DNA of 64,000 nt from Verrucomicrobiales bacterium (GTDB lineage: Bacteria; Verrucomicrobiota; Verrucomicrobiia; Limisphaerales; J093), in NCBI GenBank assembly GCA_015075445.1, contig JABTUJ010000005.1, forward strand, positions 186,001 through 250,000, in the 5' to 3' direction. Positions 35,081 through 44,571 of the stretch are shown here, in pieces. The notes under the pieces were generated by a model. It made no database searches, had not been told where the DNA came from, and was given only the letters and a program-made list of their open reading frames with translations. The position numbers were made by a program, and so were the translations under genes. Position 1 is the first letter of the stretch. Each line of letters starts with the position of its first letter.

Positions 35081-38000
35081 TCAAAACGCGAAGCGTGCCG
35101 AGACGGCAAAGGTCCGTTGGCGGTAGGTCTCGCGGTAGTAGTTGAGCGGGTACAGGCCGTAGTCCTGGTCGGTGAGGTTCAGGACGCCCACGGCCAGTTC
35201 GGCGCGCCGGCGAAGGAACCGGCACCCGGCCCAGAGATCGTGCTGCCAGAAGTCGTCGCCGGAGTGGGACGCGGCATCCAGCTCATTGGACTGCTGGTTC
35301 CAGGTGGATTGCCAGGTAGCGAAGAGGCCGGACGGATGGTTGAAGCGGAGGGCCACCTCAAGCTGGTGCAGTGTCGCTCGCTGGCGGGTGGCTTGACCGG
35401 GAAAGCCCTCGGGGATCTCGGGATAGGCCGCTTCCAGCTCGGCCCGGCTTCGCCGGTAACGGGTGCTGAAGGCGAAATCGCGTCCGATCAGTTGTCCCGC
35501 GCTAACGGCCAGGGTGTTTTCGCGGTAATCGAAATCCTGGTGCAGGGATGTCTCGCCGAGACGGTAGCCGTCGTCCATCGCCGGAACCAGTTCGTACGCG
35601 CCGATCGTGCGACTGGCTTCGCTGCCGAGCCACTCCGCGGACGCCGTCAGATAGGTTCGCGTGGGAAAGGTCTGGTCGAAGCCGAAGCCCCAGAGGTCGT
35701 ATTCCTGACCAGCCACCGACCCTGCCAGCGACTCGGGGATCAGGCCGCGATAGGTCTGCGTAAACCCGGCCAGTTGGGCGGGTTCGAGCCGGTGGCTTTG
35801 GTCGAAGGACACGCCGCTCAAGGAACGGGCATAGAACGCGCGCCAGACGCCTTCGCGCCAGGGGGTGAGCGTGAGGCCCAGCTTTGGCGCCAGCAGATCC
35901 TCGGTCTGGATGTCGTCGGTGAGCGGTGGCGTGCGGAAGTTGACGGGCTGCGTCAGGCGTTCGCAACTGACGCCGGCAGTCAGCAGCAGGGGCTCGGCGA
36001 CCTGCCAATGGTCATAGGCATAGACGGCGAACCGTTCGAGGCGCGGGTCGGTGCGGTAACGACGGGTGCCATCCGGGTCGCTGGCGGTGCCGGGGAGGCC
36101 GCTGGGGTCGGTAGTCGCCGTGGTGTCAAAATCCCCCGTCTGATAGCGCACGCCGCCAATGAAGGTTTGGGGGCCGGATTGCCAGATCTGCTGGAGCTCG
36201 GCGGAACAACCGGTGTAGCGGCTGGCGAACTCGAGGAGGGGCACCGGCGCGGAGGCGTCGAAGATCATCACCTCGCCGACCTGGTCACGGGCGAGGAAGG
36301 GGATCGCGTTGGCGGGGTTGCGGTAAGCGAAGCGGTTGTTCCAGGGGGCAACCAGGAGGAGGGTGTGAGCACCGGGTTGCCATGCGTGCTGCCAGCCGAG
36401 GCCAAGGGCGGGTTCGAGCTGTTCCTCGAGGCGCAGCCCGAGGTTGGCATCGGCGGGGTCGTAGCGTTGGAGGACGTCGCCCGAGGCGGCGTCGTACCAG
36501 GTGGCCTGGAGCAGGAGCTGGTCCGCCGGACTGGCCTGGACCTTGGCGGTGGCGGAGAAGGCGAGCTGTTCGAGGTCGTTGTTCGGGCGCTGGCCGTTCT
36601 CGGACCGGTACAGGGCGTCGAGACTGTATTCGAAGTCGCCGAACTGTCCGGACTGCGCCGTCTGCTGGTGCCAGTCGCCGTTGCTGGTCCAGAGGGTCCG
36701 GTTGGCCAGGCGCAGGCCATCGCGCTCGAACAGCTTCGAGTATTCGTTTTGTGAGACGGTGGGAGAAAGCGCGCCAGCGCCCACCGGTGCGAGCAGGTTG
36801 GCGAGCCAGTACTCGGCGAGCCAGGGGGTTTCGTAGCGGAGATGGATCTGACGCGGGTCGCGCAGCGCCTCATAGCTGTTCGCGAGGAAGAGATGGGCGG
36901 CCGGATTGGCGTAGTCGGCGTTGACCGCGCGGGCGGCGGTCTGGACGCCGAAATCGGAGAGGCCAACATCGGCGTAGAGATGGGCCAGGTTGACACCGCG
37001 CACGGCGCGGTCCTGATCGAGCAGGAGGCGGGAGCGGTACAGGCGGCGTTGATCGTTACGTTCCACCGAGCTCTCGAGGTCGTGGATGGCATGGTTCACG
37101 CGGTTGGCCTGGTGGTTGAGCAGGGCCGCGTAGAGCCAGGACGTGGGATCGCCGGCGTCCAGCTCGTGCGCGCGCCGGAGCTCCTGGTAGGCGCCGGGCG
37201 GGTTGCCGGCATCGGTGAGGGCCTTGCCGACGTAAGCGCGGAGCAACGCCCGCCCTGGTTCGAGCATGACCGCGGTGATCAGGTCCGAGCGGCCTTCCTG
37301 GGTCCGGCCGAGGCGCATGGCGGCCAGACCGCGTCCCAGGCGGGCGAGGGCGTGGTTCGGATCCGTCTCGATGGCCGACGAGAACACGGCTTGCGCTTCG
37401 CGGACCCGGTTGTTGGCCAGGTGCAGGAAACCCAGGAGGGTGAGGCCCGCGGCGTTCTGGGGACTGAACGCCAGGGCGCGGTCCAGGGCCAGCCGGGCCT
37501 CGCGGGTTCGACCGTGCGAGAACTCGAGTTCAGCCACCCGCACCCAGGCGGCCCCGAACCGGGGAGCCTGGTTCGCCGCGTGCCGCGCGGCGGCCAGCGC
37601 GGGCCCCAGGTGATGCACCGCCTGGAGCTCGTACGAATGGGCGAGCCATTCGCTCGCGGTCGCCGTGGCCTCGGGGGGCTCAAGGACGTCGAGACCTTCA
37701 CCCCAGACGCTGCGGTGCAGTCGTTCGAGGGTGCGTCGGCCGACGTGCTCGGCGGGGAGCCCTTCGAGGAGCGCTTCCGCCACCTGGCGTTGGCCAAGGG
37801 CGAAATGCAGGCCGGCGGCATAAGCGGCTTCGGCGGGGCTGAGCCTCGGCGGTGGGGCGTTGGGCAAGCGGGTCCAGGCGCCAACCAGATCGCCCAGGCG
37901 ATAGCGGGCGATGGAGTCGGACCACGCGGAAGGAACGTCGTCTGAGGGCCACAGGTCGTCCGGGTCCAGCACAGCAGGGTAATCGAGCCACCATTGAATG

Positions 38001-38605
38001 AGATTCTGGGCGAGGATGCTGGCGACCAGCCGGGGAGCCTCATTGGCCGTCGCCTCGGCACGTTCTCCCGTGCGGACCAACTGCGCACCCAGGACATTGC
38101 TGACGGTGACTTCTCCGTCGAGGACGGTGACCGCGGACCAGGTGGCGGTCGCCTCGATAAGAAATTCGGTTTGGGAATGGTGCACCGCGAGTGAGGGCGT
38201 GGACATCGTCTGGACCCCCGGGGGGTGCGCAGCCCAGAAGTAGGCCTGACCTCGGCTCAGGTGTGCCTCGGCCAGGTTCGTCTGCTCCCGCCGCAAGATC
38301 CGCAGCACGGAAACGGGAAACAGGTGCAGCCGGGACTCGGGCACATCGAACTCGATGTTGGCCGAACTGTTGGTGCCGGTTTCGAGCTGGTCCCCCGGCC
38401 GAAGGAGCTGCCGGGCCGGACAGGGCCGGGCAGGCTGTCCCGGCGCGGTGTACAGGACGGTGTTCCGTTGGTCCACGACGAGGCTTCGCCGGTAGCTGGC
38501 ATAGAAGCCGGTCGGCAGGTTTTCGCGTGAGGGTGGCGGGTCGCTCTCGGCGAGGGCACCGGTGAGCAACGCGTACAGCGCGAGGCCTGGCAGCCAAGGG
38601 TTCAT
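35081..38605 (-). CDS. FecR-TPR-outer-membrane beta-barrel fusion protein
   Basis: A 1174-residue envelope protein with three parts. After a signal peptide comes a FecR-like beta domain (about 50-190; LLRPGDQLETGTNSSANIEF, ATWSAVTVLDGEVTVSN). A TPR array follows (about 200-560; AAWVRVAELEFSHGRTREARLALDRALAFSP). The C-terminal half (about 620-1174) has alternating amphipathic strands and ends in a TonB-receptor-like last strand, TFAVSARFAF, with the terminal Phe typical of outer-membrane barrels. I see no clear plug domain or TonB box. FecR domains normally sense receptor state and control ECF sigma factors, so fusion to a barrel suggests a one-piece surface sensor. The ATG at 38605 overlaps the kinase stop as ATGA, implying coupled synthesis. 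Confidence 0.82.
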   Translation of the reverse strand: MNPWLPGLALYALLTGALAESDPPPSRENLPTGFYASYRRSLVVDQRNTVLYTAPGQPARPCPARQLLRPGDQLETGTNSSANIEFDVPESRLHLFPVSVLRILRREQTNLAEAHLSRGQAYFWAAHPPGVQTMSTPSLAVHHSQTEFLIEATATWSAVTVLDGEVTVSNVLGAQLVRTGERAEATANEAPRLVASILAQNLIQWWLDYPAVLDPDDLWPSDDVPSAWSDSIARYRLGDLVGAWTRLPNAPPPRLSPAEAAYAAGLHFALGQRQVAEALLEGLPAEHVGRRTLERLHRSVWGEGLDVLEPPEATATASEWLAHSYELQAVHHLGPALAAARHAANQAPRFGAAWVRVAELEFSHGRTREARLALDRALAFSPQNAAGLTLLGFLHLANNRVREAQAVFSSAIETDPNHALARLGRGLAAMRLGRTQEGRSDLITAVMLEPGRALLRAYVGKALTDAGNPPGAYQELRRAHELDAGDPTSWLYAALLNHQANRVNHAIHDLESSVERNDQRRLYRSRLLLDQDRAVRGVNLAHLYADVGLSDFGVQTAARAVNADYANPAAHLFLANSYEALRDPRQIHLRYETPWLAEYWLANLLAPVGAGALSPTVSQNEYSKLFERDGLRLANRTLWTSNGDWHQQTAQSGQFGDFEYSLDALYRSENGQRPNNDLEQLAFSATAKVQASPADQLLLQATWYDAASGDVLQRYDPADANLGLRLEEQLEPALGLGWQHAWQPGAHTLLLVAPWNNRFAYRNPANAIPFLARDQVGEVMIFDASAPVPLLEFASRYTGCSAELQQIWQSGPQTFIGGVRYQTGDFDTTATTDPSGLPGTASDPDGTRRYRTDPRLERFAVYAYDHWQVAEPLLLTAGVSCERLTQPVNFRTPPLTDDIQTEDLLAPKLGLTLTPWREGVWRAFYARSLSGVSFDQSHRLEPAQLAGFTQTYRGLIPESLAGSVAGQEYDLWGFGFDQTFPTRTYLTASAEWLGSEASRTIGAYELVPAMDDGYRLGETSLHQDFDYRENTLAVSAGQLIGRDFAFSTRYRRSRAELEAAYPEIPEGFPGQATRQRATLHQLEVALRFNHPSGLFATWQSTWNQQSNELDAASHSGDDFWQHDLWAGCRFLRRRAELAVGVLNLTDQDYGLYPLNYYRETYRQRTFAVSARFAF

Positions 38606-41600
38606 GGCAGTCCGACCACGGGAGCTTGCTGACCTCCGGCAACCGACGGAACCAGGCGATGGGCCAGGGCCGCCAGCGTCCCCTCCACCGGGAAGCCTGT
38701 GGCCGCCGCAGACGCCCCGGTTTCGCCCAGCACCAACCTTCCCAGGGCGACGACCCCGGGCACCAGGTCGGCTCGGGGGAGAGGGGCGGACCACGTCGAA
38801 CCGGAGGGAAGAAGCACCCGGGGAGGAGAGCTCAGGAAGGGGACCGACGAGGGCGCGGACGCCGTTCCGACGGGGACCGCCTGGCTGATCTGCAGACCGG
38901 AAACTGGATCGACCACCCGCATTCGGCTGTCCGCTGAGGTGACCGCCAAACGAAGGCCTTCGGGGTCAAAGTGCAGGGCCAGTACCGGGCTTGGGGCGAC
39001 GAATCGAACCGGTTCCCCGCGGTGCTGCTTGCGATCGAAAACGTACACCGCGTCGCCCCCCGCCGCCGCGAGCCGTCGCCCGTCCGGGCTGATGGCCAGG
39101 CGCGTAACGAGGCGTCCGGTGTCCAGGACCGAGGGCTGCGAGTGGCGCGTGAGGTCCTGAACCACGACGCTTGTCCCTGCCGCCACGAACGCCCATCGGC
39201 CACAGGCGGAGAGGGCGATTTTGCCCGGGCGGGTTTCGGACTCAGCCATCTCCATGACCAACCGCTGCCCCTGGTCGGGCGCGAACGGATGCCACAGGTG
39301 GACGGCACCCGAGTTGCGCAGCGTTAGGACCCGGGCACCGTTCGTCGAGGCGTCGTCGTCGAGGAAGAGCTCCTCGGGAGGGAGGTGGATCCCGGCCAGC
39401 AGGCTTCCATCCTTGAGGGATCTCCTCTCCAAGGCTTGGTCGCTCCGCACCAGGACCTGCCAATCGGCGTCGGCCTTGACCAGCCGGAGAGACTCGATTC
39501 GCGTCGGACCGGCCAGCCAATTCGTGCGTTCCCGCCACTCCTCCGACCCCTCCAACACCCTCACGCGCCCCTGCTCGTCGGCCGCGGCGACCAGTCGGTC
39601 ACGCTCGGCCACGGCCAGCGCCGTGAACGGGACGGAGTTGGTCGACCACTGGACGGGCTTGCCTGGCTGCGCCATGGCAAAGACACCGAGCCGGTGCTCG
39701 GCGCGGAACACAACGGTGTCGCCGTTTCCGATCACCCGGACCTCTTCCGCGGGAAGGCCCCAATCGCCGGGTGTGGAAGCTCGACACCAGGCCAGCCGCC
39801 AGGCGCGGCCACTGAAGTCCCGAACGGAAAGCAAGCCGTCCCCAGGATGAAACACCCCGCTCAGGAGCGGCCCCCCCAGCGCGGCGGTCACCGCCTGCGG
39901 TTGGGTGGAGGTGCTGAGCGGGAGGTCGCCGGCGTCCCAGAGAGCCGCTCGTCCGTCGCTACCGCAAACCAGCAGGTGTCGGCCGTCGCCGCTGAACGCA
40001 GCATGGGTGATCTGGGCCCAGTGCTTCCAGCGGCGCAGCTCCCGCCAACGCACGGTGTCCCGGAGTAGGATCCAGCCATCCTCCGACGCGCTGACCAGAC
40101 GCCCGCGGCCGTCAAAGGCGGCGGCGGCGATGGGCGAAGCGTGAGCGGACTGATCGAACACAACGCGGCGTTCGTCCACCGCCCACACGACCAGGCCGGT
40201 GTCGGTGCCCCCCGCCGCCAGGAGCTTGCCGTCCGCGCTGAAGGACAGCGCTCGCACGCGATCGCGCCTGGGGCTCGGCAGCGCATTGCCTGCTCCCGTC
40301 GCGTCCAGGTCGAGCACGTAAACCTCGCCCACGGTGTCCGCGATGGCGACTTCCCGCCCCGACGGGGCAATCGCGAGGACCATGGGATCTACCTGACCCA
40401 GGGGCAACCGGGTTGGGGGGGTGTCGGCGTTGCCGGCATCCCACACCTCGAGCTCACCCTCGGTCCACCAGACGACGTGGGCTCCCGAGCCAGCGGCTAC
40501 GAGAGTCGCGGGCCGCGCAGCGGCTCGCTGCAGCCATTGACCGGAAGGCGTGATGGCCAGAACATTGGAGGCCGTGCCCACAGGCACGAGCCAGTCCCGC
40601 CCGTCGAGGAGCGCGAGGGCACGGGCGGCAGCGACCGCGTGCAGCGGATCCCTGTCGAGGGCATCCACCAGGATCGCCAGTGCCCCCAGCGGTTCATCGC
40701 GTTCGGCCAGGTCCTCGGCGCGGAGCATCTGCTCCCGCTGCTTGGCCAGCCGTTCGCGTGCGAGGTTGGTCTCGGCCCGTTGCCACTGCCACGAGGTCCC
40801 AGCGAGGCCAAGAAGCAGCGCGAGCGCGGTGGCGCCGATGCCGCCGGCAAGGACGGGCTGGCGTCGGGTCCACTTCCACAGGCGCTCGATGGGCGAGACC
40901 GGACGGGCTGCGAGCGGCGCCCCTTGCCGGTAGCGTCGGAGTTCCTCGGCCACTTCGCCGGCGCTGGCGTAGCGGCGGTGGGGCTCTTTCTCCAGGCAGC
41001 GCAGACAGATCGTTTCCAGGTCCCGGTCGACGGCGCGTTGGACCGACCGGGGACGGATCGGTTCCGAGCGTTGGACCTGATCGAGGATGGCCACGGTGGT
41101 CTCCCCTGGGAACGGGAGTGCCCCGGTCAGGAGCTCATAGAGGATCACCCCCAGTCCCCAGACATCGCTGGCCATGGTCAGATCGGTGTTGCGGCCCTGG
41201 AGCTGTTCGGGAGACGCGTAAGGGAGCGTGCCCATGAATACCTGGCTGCGGGTGGGGGCGGCGTCCTGCTCGAAGAGGAACTTGGCCAGGCCAAAATCGG
41301 CGACGTAGGGGTGGTCTTGGCCGTCCACGAGAATGTTGGCCGGTTTGAGGTCGCGATGCAGGATGCCGCGCTCGTGGGCGTGGTGAACCGCCTGAGCCAC
41401 CCCTTCGAGGAGAGTCGCGAGGCGGTGCTGCCAGGCGCGCGGCCCGTCGCTTCTCAGGCGCCAGCGCCCCGCCCGGATCTGCGCGTCCAGGCTGCCCTGC
41501 TCGACCAGCTTCATGCTGAAGTAGTGCTGGCCATGGTGGCGTCCCACCTCGTAAACGGGCAGGATGTGGGGGTGATCCAGGGAGGCCATCGCCCGCGCTT

Positions 41601-41916
41601 CGCGCTGGAACCGGCTCACCTTCTCCTCGGAGAGCAGGCCTTCGGGCCGGAGCAGCTTCAGGGCAACGACCTGCTGTGTGGGCCGGTAAAGCGCTCGGTA
41701 CACCAAGCCCATACCCCCTCGATCCGTCAGCGGTTCGATCAGCTCGAACGCCCCGAAATGGGCAAGCGCCTGCGGGGCAACCTCCGACGCCGGTAGGCGG
41801 GCATTCGAGGGGGAGGCTTCCGGGGAGGATCGCGCGCGGGCGAAGGCGCAGCGCGGGCAAAAGCCGGCGGGCGTGAGCGGTGATCCGCACTCAGGACAAG
41901 GCACCTGGCGGTTCAT
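38602..41916 (-). CDS. Ser/Thr protein kinase with WD40 repeats (cluster 2)
   Basis: A 1104-residue membrane kinase with the same order as the one at 25024-28632: zinc ribbon (CPEC, CPRC), kinase domain with the lysine in VALKLL near 87, HRDLKPAN and DFGLA, one membrane segment (PVLAGGIGATALALLLGLAG) and an outer WD40-like region (SADGKLLAAGGTDTGLVVWA). All catalytic motifs are present. The ATG at 41916 is chosen over a GTG one codon upstream. It overlaps the FecR-TPR-barrel gene by four bases, and the two products may form a sensor-kinase pair across the envelope. The ECF sigma gene lies divergently about 1.2 kb away. Confidence 0.92.
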   Translation of the reverse strand: MNRQVPCPECGSPLTPAGFCPRCAFARARSSPEASPSNARLPASEVAPQALAHFGAFELIEPLTDRGGMGLVYRALYRPTQQVVALKLLRPEGLLSEEKVSRFQREARAMASLDHPHILPVYEVGRHHGQHYFSMKLVEQGSLDAQIRAGRWRLRSDGPRAWQHRLATLLEGVAQAVHHAHERGILHRDLKPANILVDGQDHPYVADFGLAKFLFEQDAAPTRSQVFMGTLPYASPEQLQGRNTDLTMASDVWGLGVILYELLTGALPFPGETTVAILDQVQRSEPIRPRSVQRAVDRDLETICLRCLEKEPHRRYASAGEVAEELRRYRQGAPLAARPVSPIERLWKWTRRQPVLAGGIGATALALLLGLAGTSWQWQRAETNLARERLAKQREQMLRAEDLAERDEPLGALAILVDALDRDPLHAVAAARALALLDGRDWLVPVGTASNVLAITPSGQWLQRAAARPATLVAAGSGAHVVWWTEGELEVWDAGNADTPPTRLPLGQVDPMVLAIAPSGREVAIADTVGEVYVLDLDATGAGNALPSPRRDRVRALSFSADGKLLAAGGTDTGLVVWAVDERRVVFDQSAHASPIAAAAFDGRGRLVSASEDGWILLRDTVRWRELRRWKHWAQITHAAFSGDGRHLLVCGSDGRAALWDAGDLPLSTSTQPQAVTAALGGPLLSGVFHPGDGLLSVRDFSGRAWRLAWCRASTPGDWGLPAEEVRVIGNGDTVVFRAEHRLGVFAMAQPGKPVQWSTNSVPFTALAVAERDRLVAAADEQGRVRVLEGSEEWRERTNWLAGPTRIESLRLVKADADWQVLVRSDQALERRSLKDGSLLAGIHLPPEELFLDDDASTNGARVLTLRNSGAVHLWHPFAPDQGQRLVMEMAESETRPGKIALSACGRWAFVAAGTSVVVQDLTRHSQPSVLDTGRLVTRLAISPDGRRLAAAGGDAVYVFDRKQHRGEPVRFVAPSPVLALHFDPEGLRLAVTSADSRMRVVDPVSGLQISQAVPVGTASAPSSVPFLSSPPRVLLPSGSTWSAPLPRADLVPGVVALGRLVLGETGASAAATGFPVEGTLAALAHRLVPSVAGGQQAPVVGLP

Positions 41917-41987
41917 CACGGCGTCGAGGTTAGGTTTGCGCGGCCCCGCACTTCAAGAGCGGAGTCCACGTCAACGGGCTGGCCAGG

Positions 41988-42860
41988 CTACGGGAGGTGA
42001 AGCAGTCGGAAGAAGCGGGCCGCATCGCCATCACCCACGCCCTCGAAGCAGTTGTACACCTCGCCGGTTCCCACGAAGGGCTGTCCCACGTCAAACCATG
42101 CATCCTCGCTGATGGCGTTTGCGGCCTGGAGTTGATAGCGCTGGCCCCGCTCCGTCTGGAACCGAACCTCGATGGCTCGATGGATTGATAGGGGGGCATC
42201 CGCCCTGAATGCGGACAGAACCAAGGAAAGGTTGTCAGCGAAAGCGTCACTGCCCGGTCGCACCAGAGAATCGTATTCATGCCGGAAGTTCAGCCACACA
42301 CGCACTTTGGACGTGGCCTTCGGCATGATGCCGGTCCGCTGGTCCGCCAAGAAGCCGCTGAGGTTGTTCCGGTCGAGATTGCTGAATCTCCCGATGTATT
42401 CGAAGCCGAACGAGTGGTCATTCCCGTCAATGGTCATGTAGAAGGTCACTCCCAGTGCGACGGTGTCGGTGGCGGCCTCGAAACCGCCAAACCAGCCGGA
42501 CAGGGTGTAGCGGAGCTTTCCTTCCTTGATCAGGGCGGAGAGCGGACCAAGGTCAAACCACTGTTCCAGACTGCTATGCTCCGCGTAGCGCCCACCCCAG
42601 AAGAACTGCTGGCCGTGGTCCGGCGGCAGGTCGGCCCAGTTGAGGTAGTCGCCGTAGGCAGCAATCTGCACGGCGCCCTCCTTCTTCCAACCCGGAATGG
42701 CAATCTGGGCCGGTGAACCGGCTTCGGCGTTCCCGTTGCTCAGCAGGTTGCGCCCGAGAAGCCCTTGCGCACCAGGCTCCGCCGCCGCGGTGTACACTGA
42801 CGATGCGAGAAGCCCCGTGAGCGTGATGAAGGCCGTGGACCTCATGGCGGATGATGTCAT
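41988..42860 (-). CDS. Exported galactose-binding-like (DUF642-type) protein
   Basis: A 290-residue exported protein with signal FITLTGLLASSVYTAAAEP. The mature N-terminus NLLSNGNAEAGS...IPGW is characteristic of DUF642/galactose-binding-like beta-sandwich domains. The C-terminal 70 residues (EVRFQTERGQRYQLQAANAIS..W...FFRLLHLP) are the common verrucomicrobial tail. The ATG at 42860 is chosen for the signal peptide and the AAGGA about 9 bases upstream. It may bind carbohydrate. It lies between the divergent sigma factor and the kinase gene, with a 71-bp gap to the kinase, so it could be first in that operon. Confidence 0.75.
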   Translation of the reverse strand: MTSSAMRSTAFITLTGLLASSVYTAAAEPGAQGLLGRNLLSNGNAEAGSPAQIAIPGWKKEGAVQIAAYGDYLNWADLPPDHGQQFFWGGRYAEHSSLEQWFDLGPLSALIKEGKLRYTLSGWFGGFEAATDTVALGVTFYMTIDGNDHSFGFEYIGRFSNLDRNNLSGFLADQRTGIMPKATSKVRVWLNFRHEYDSLVRPGSDAFADNLSLVLSAFRADAPLSIHRAIEVRFQTERGQRYQLQAANAISEDAWFDVGQPFVGTGEVYNCFEGVGDGDAARFFRLLHLP

Positions 42861-42913
42861 GGTGAAGTTTCCTTGGTTCTGGTTTTGTTGATGCACAGGG
42901 GCATGGCCCGAGC

Positions 42914-42960
42914 GGCCGGACCGGCCTGTCAGGCCCCAGTCACCCCTGACCGGTCCGGCC
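42914..42960. promoter_or_regulatory. Long inverted repeat in the divergent promoter region
   Basis: GGCCGGACCGG (42914-42924) and CCGGTCCGGCC (42950-42960) are perfect 11-bp complements, 25 bases apart. They lie in the 307-bp gap between the DUF642-type gene (minus) and the sigma factor gene (plus). The site could be a leader hairpin or an operator for a dimeric regulator. The rest of 42861-43167 shows no gene. Confidence 0.5.
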
Positions 42961-43167
42961 ATCCCGCCTACCTTCTGCTGGGAACTTGTGGCCTCGATCT
43001 TACGGGACTTGCTGAAACAACCGCCGGGCCGAGCCCGTGGCCCGGGGAATCCTCTTCACGGCGTCGCCGCCGCTCCGGTAAGGTTCCGTGCCCAATCGCC
43101 CAGCATGGAGTGAACGCAGAGAAGATGGGGGTCAGGGGTGGGGTCCCCGCCCAACGCGCACAGAACC

Positions 43168-43917
43168 ATGAGCAACTTCCGAACAACCATGTGGTCGCAG
43201 ATCATCCACCTGGCCGCGAAAGCCAACGCCGCCGACGGGCCCTCCGAGCGCGAGCGCGCGGAGGCCCAGGCGGCGCGGAACCGGTTGTGTGAGCTCTATT
43301 GGTATCCGGTCTATGTGTACCTCCGCGGCCAACGCCTCGCCCACGATGACGCGCAGGACCTGACCCAGCAGTGCTTCATCGGACTCTTCGACGGAGAACG
43401 GCTTCGCCGCGCCGACCGCGAGAAGGGGAAGTTCCGGACGTTCCTCCTGAACTACGTGCGGGGACTGCTGTCCGACGCGCGCAAGCGGGAGAGGGCGGAG
43501 AAGCGCGGCGGCGGGGTCGAGCATCTCTCGCTGGACTTCGAGGATGCCGCGGAGCGCTTCGCCGCCCAGTTCGCGGATACGAGTGACCCCGCGAGAGCTT
43601 ATGATCTGGCGTGGGCGGAGAGGGTCATGGACCGGACCATGCAGTTGCTCGAGCAGGACTACAGGCAGCGGCACCGCGATGTCCCTTTCGCCGCCTTGCG
43701 CGGTCACCTGCCCGGCGGTGGCGGGACGCGACGGCCGTACGCCGAGATCGCCCGCGACTACCCCCCGGTGACGGAGAACGTCCTGATGGTCCGCGTCTCG
43801 CGTCTCAAGGATCGCTTTCCGGAAGTCTTGCGGTCCGTCCTCAGCGAAGCCACCACGGACCCCGTCCTGGCGGAAGAGGAATACCGGCATCTGGTGCAGT
43901 TGATGACCGCGGGGTGA
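43168..43917 (+). CDS. ECF-type RNA polymerase sigma factor
   Basis: A 249-residue sigma-70 family factor. Region 2 is recognisable (LYWYPVYVYLRGQRLAHDDAQDLTQQCFIGLFDGERL), followed by a region-2-to-4 linker (GKFRTFLLNYVRGLLSDARKR) and a C-terminal helix-turn-helix candidate (AEIARDYPPVTENVLMVRVSRLKDRFPEVLR). Planctomycetes and Verrucomicrobia have several ECF groups encoded beside Ser/Thr kinases, and this is the pattern here. No anti-sigma gene is next to it; the kinase and the FecR-containing protein may take that role. The ATG at 43168 gives the usual N-terminal length. Confidence 0.88.
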   Translation: MSNFRTTMWSQIIHLAAKANAADGPSERERAEAQAARNRLCELYWYPVYVYLRGQRLAHDDAQDLTQQCFIGLFDGERLRRADREKGKFRTFLLNYVRGLLSDARKRERAEKRGGGVEHLSLDFEDAAERFAAQFADTSDPARAYDLAWAERVMDRTMQLLEQDYRQRHRDVPFAALRGHLPGGGGTRRPYAEIARDYPPVTENVLMVRVSRLKDRFPEVLRSVLSEATTDPVLAEEEYRHLVQLMTAG

Positions 43918-44429
43918 TGGTGGCTGAGGGGAGCCGCGTCGGTACCGAGGGTCAGTTCGGAACGACCGGGTCCCGGAGGCGGTGGAATGCGCCCTGACAC
44001 ATCGCAGAGCTGGAGTCTCATCGTCCTTATGAAACGTTCGAACCCTACGGAGAAGCCCCCGCGCCGACGGCGCAATGCCGAGCTGATAATTCGTGAGTGC
44101 AGTCGAGTCGGTTCAAAGGGACCCGGCTTTCCCGAGGGCCTGGCACCCCAACGCGTGGTTCTCGGGAACGCAGCCGGATTTCGTTGGCTGGGCGCCTATT
44201 TTGCCTGGCTGGCCGCTCGTTCCCGGGAACTGGCGGGTGCTTCGGAGTGGGATCCCGGCGATCATGTCCATCTCTGCGAGGCTCCGGTTCCGTGCAATCT
44301 TCGCCTGAGTGACGAGGCGGATTGGCTCTTCCTCACATTGACTGCAAAGAATCGTCGGGCGGTTCTGCGTCGCTGTAGTGTCACCCCACGGAACCGAATG
44401 ACGGGGAGCCCGCTCCACCAGGGTAATGT
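43918..44429. other. No intact gene recognised
   Basis: Half a kilobase between the sigma factor gene and the degenerate repeat. Frames on both strands are open for about 100-190 residues, but the translations are unrecognisable and lack coding character. It is probably decayed sequence continuous with the damaged block to its right. Confidence 0.45.
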
Positions 44430-44571
44430 CCTGCAACAACTGCAGCGTGACTGGGCTGCTGCGGTTGCTCCACTGATGATCCGCAGGACGCCATCGAGAA
44501 CTGGAAAGTGTTCAGCGCGAGGTCCAGAATGCGCTGGCGGCGCGCGGCAACCGACAGCAAAGGTGCTTTGA

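Noticed and set aside
34838..36754. A 638-codon plus-strand frame
   Set aside because: Antisense to the barrel part of the FecR-TPR fusion; Val/Glu/Gly-rich shadow.
43987..44571. A 194-codon plus-strand frame after the sigma factor gene
   Set aside because: Its last third is the decayed copy of the small ORF in a shifted frame, and the first part has no recognisable features.
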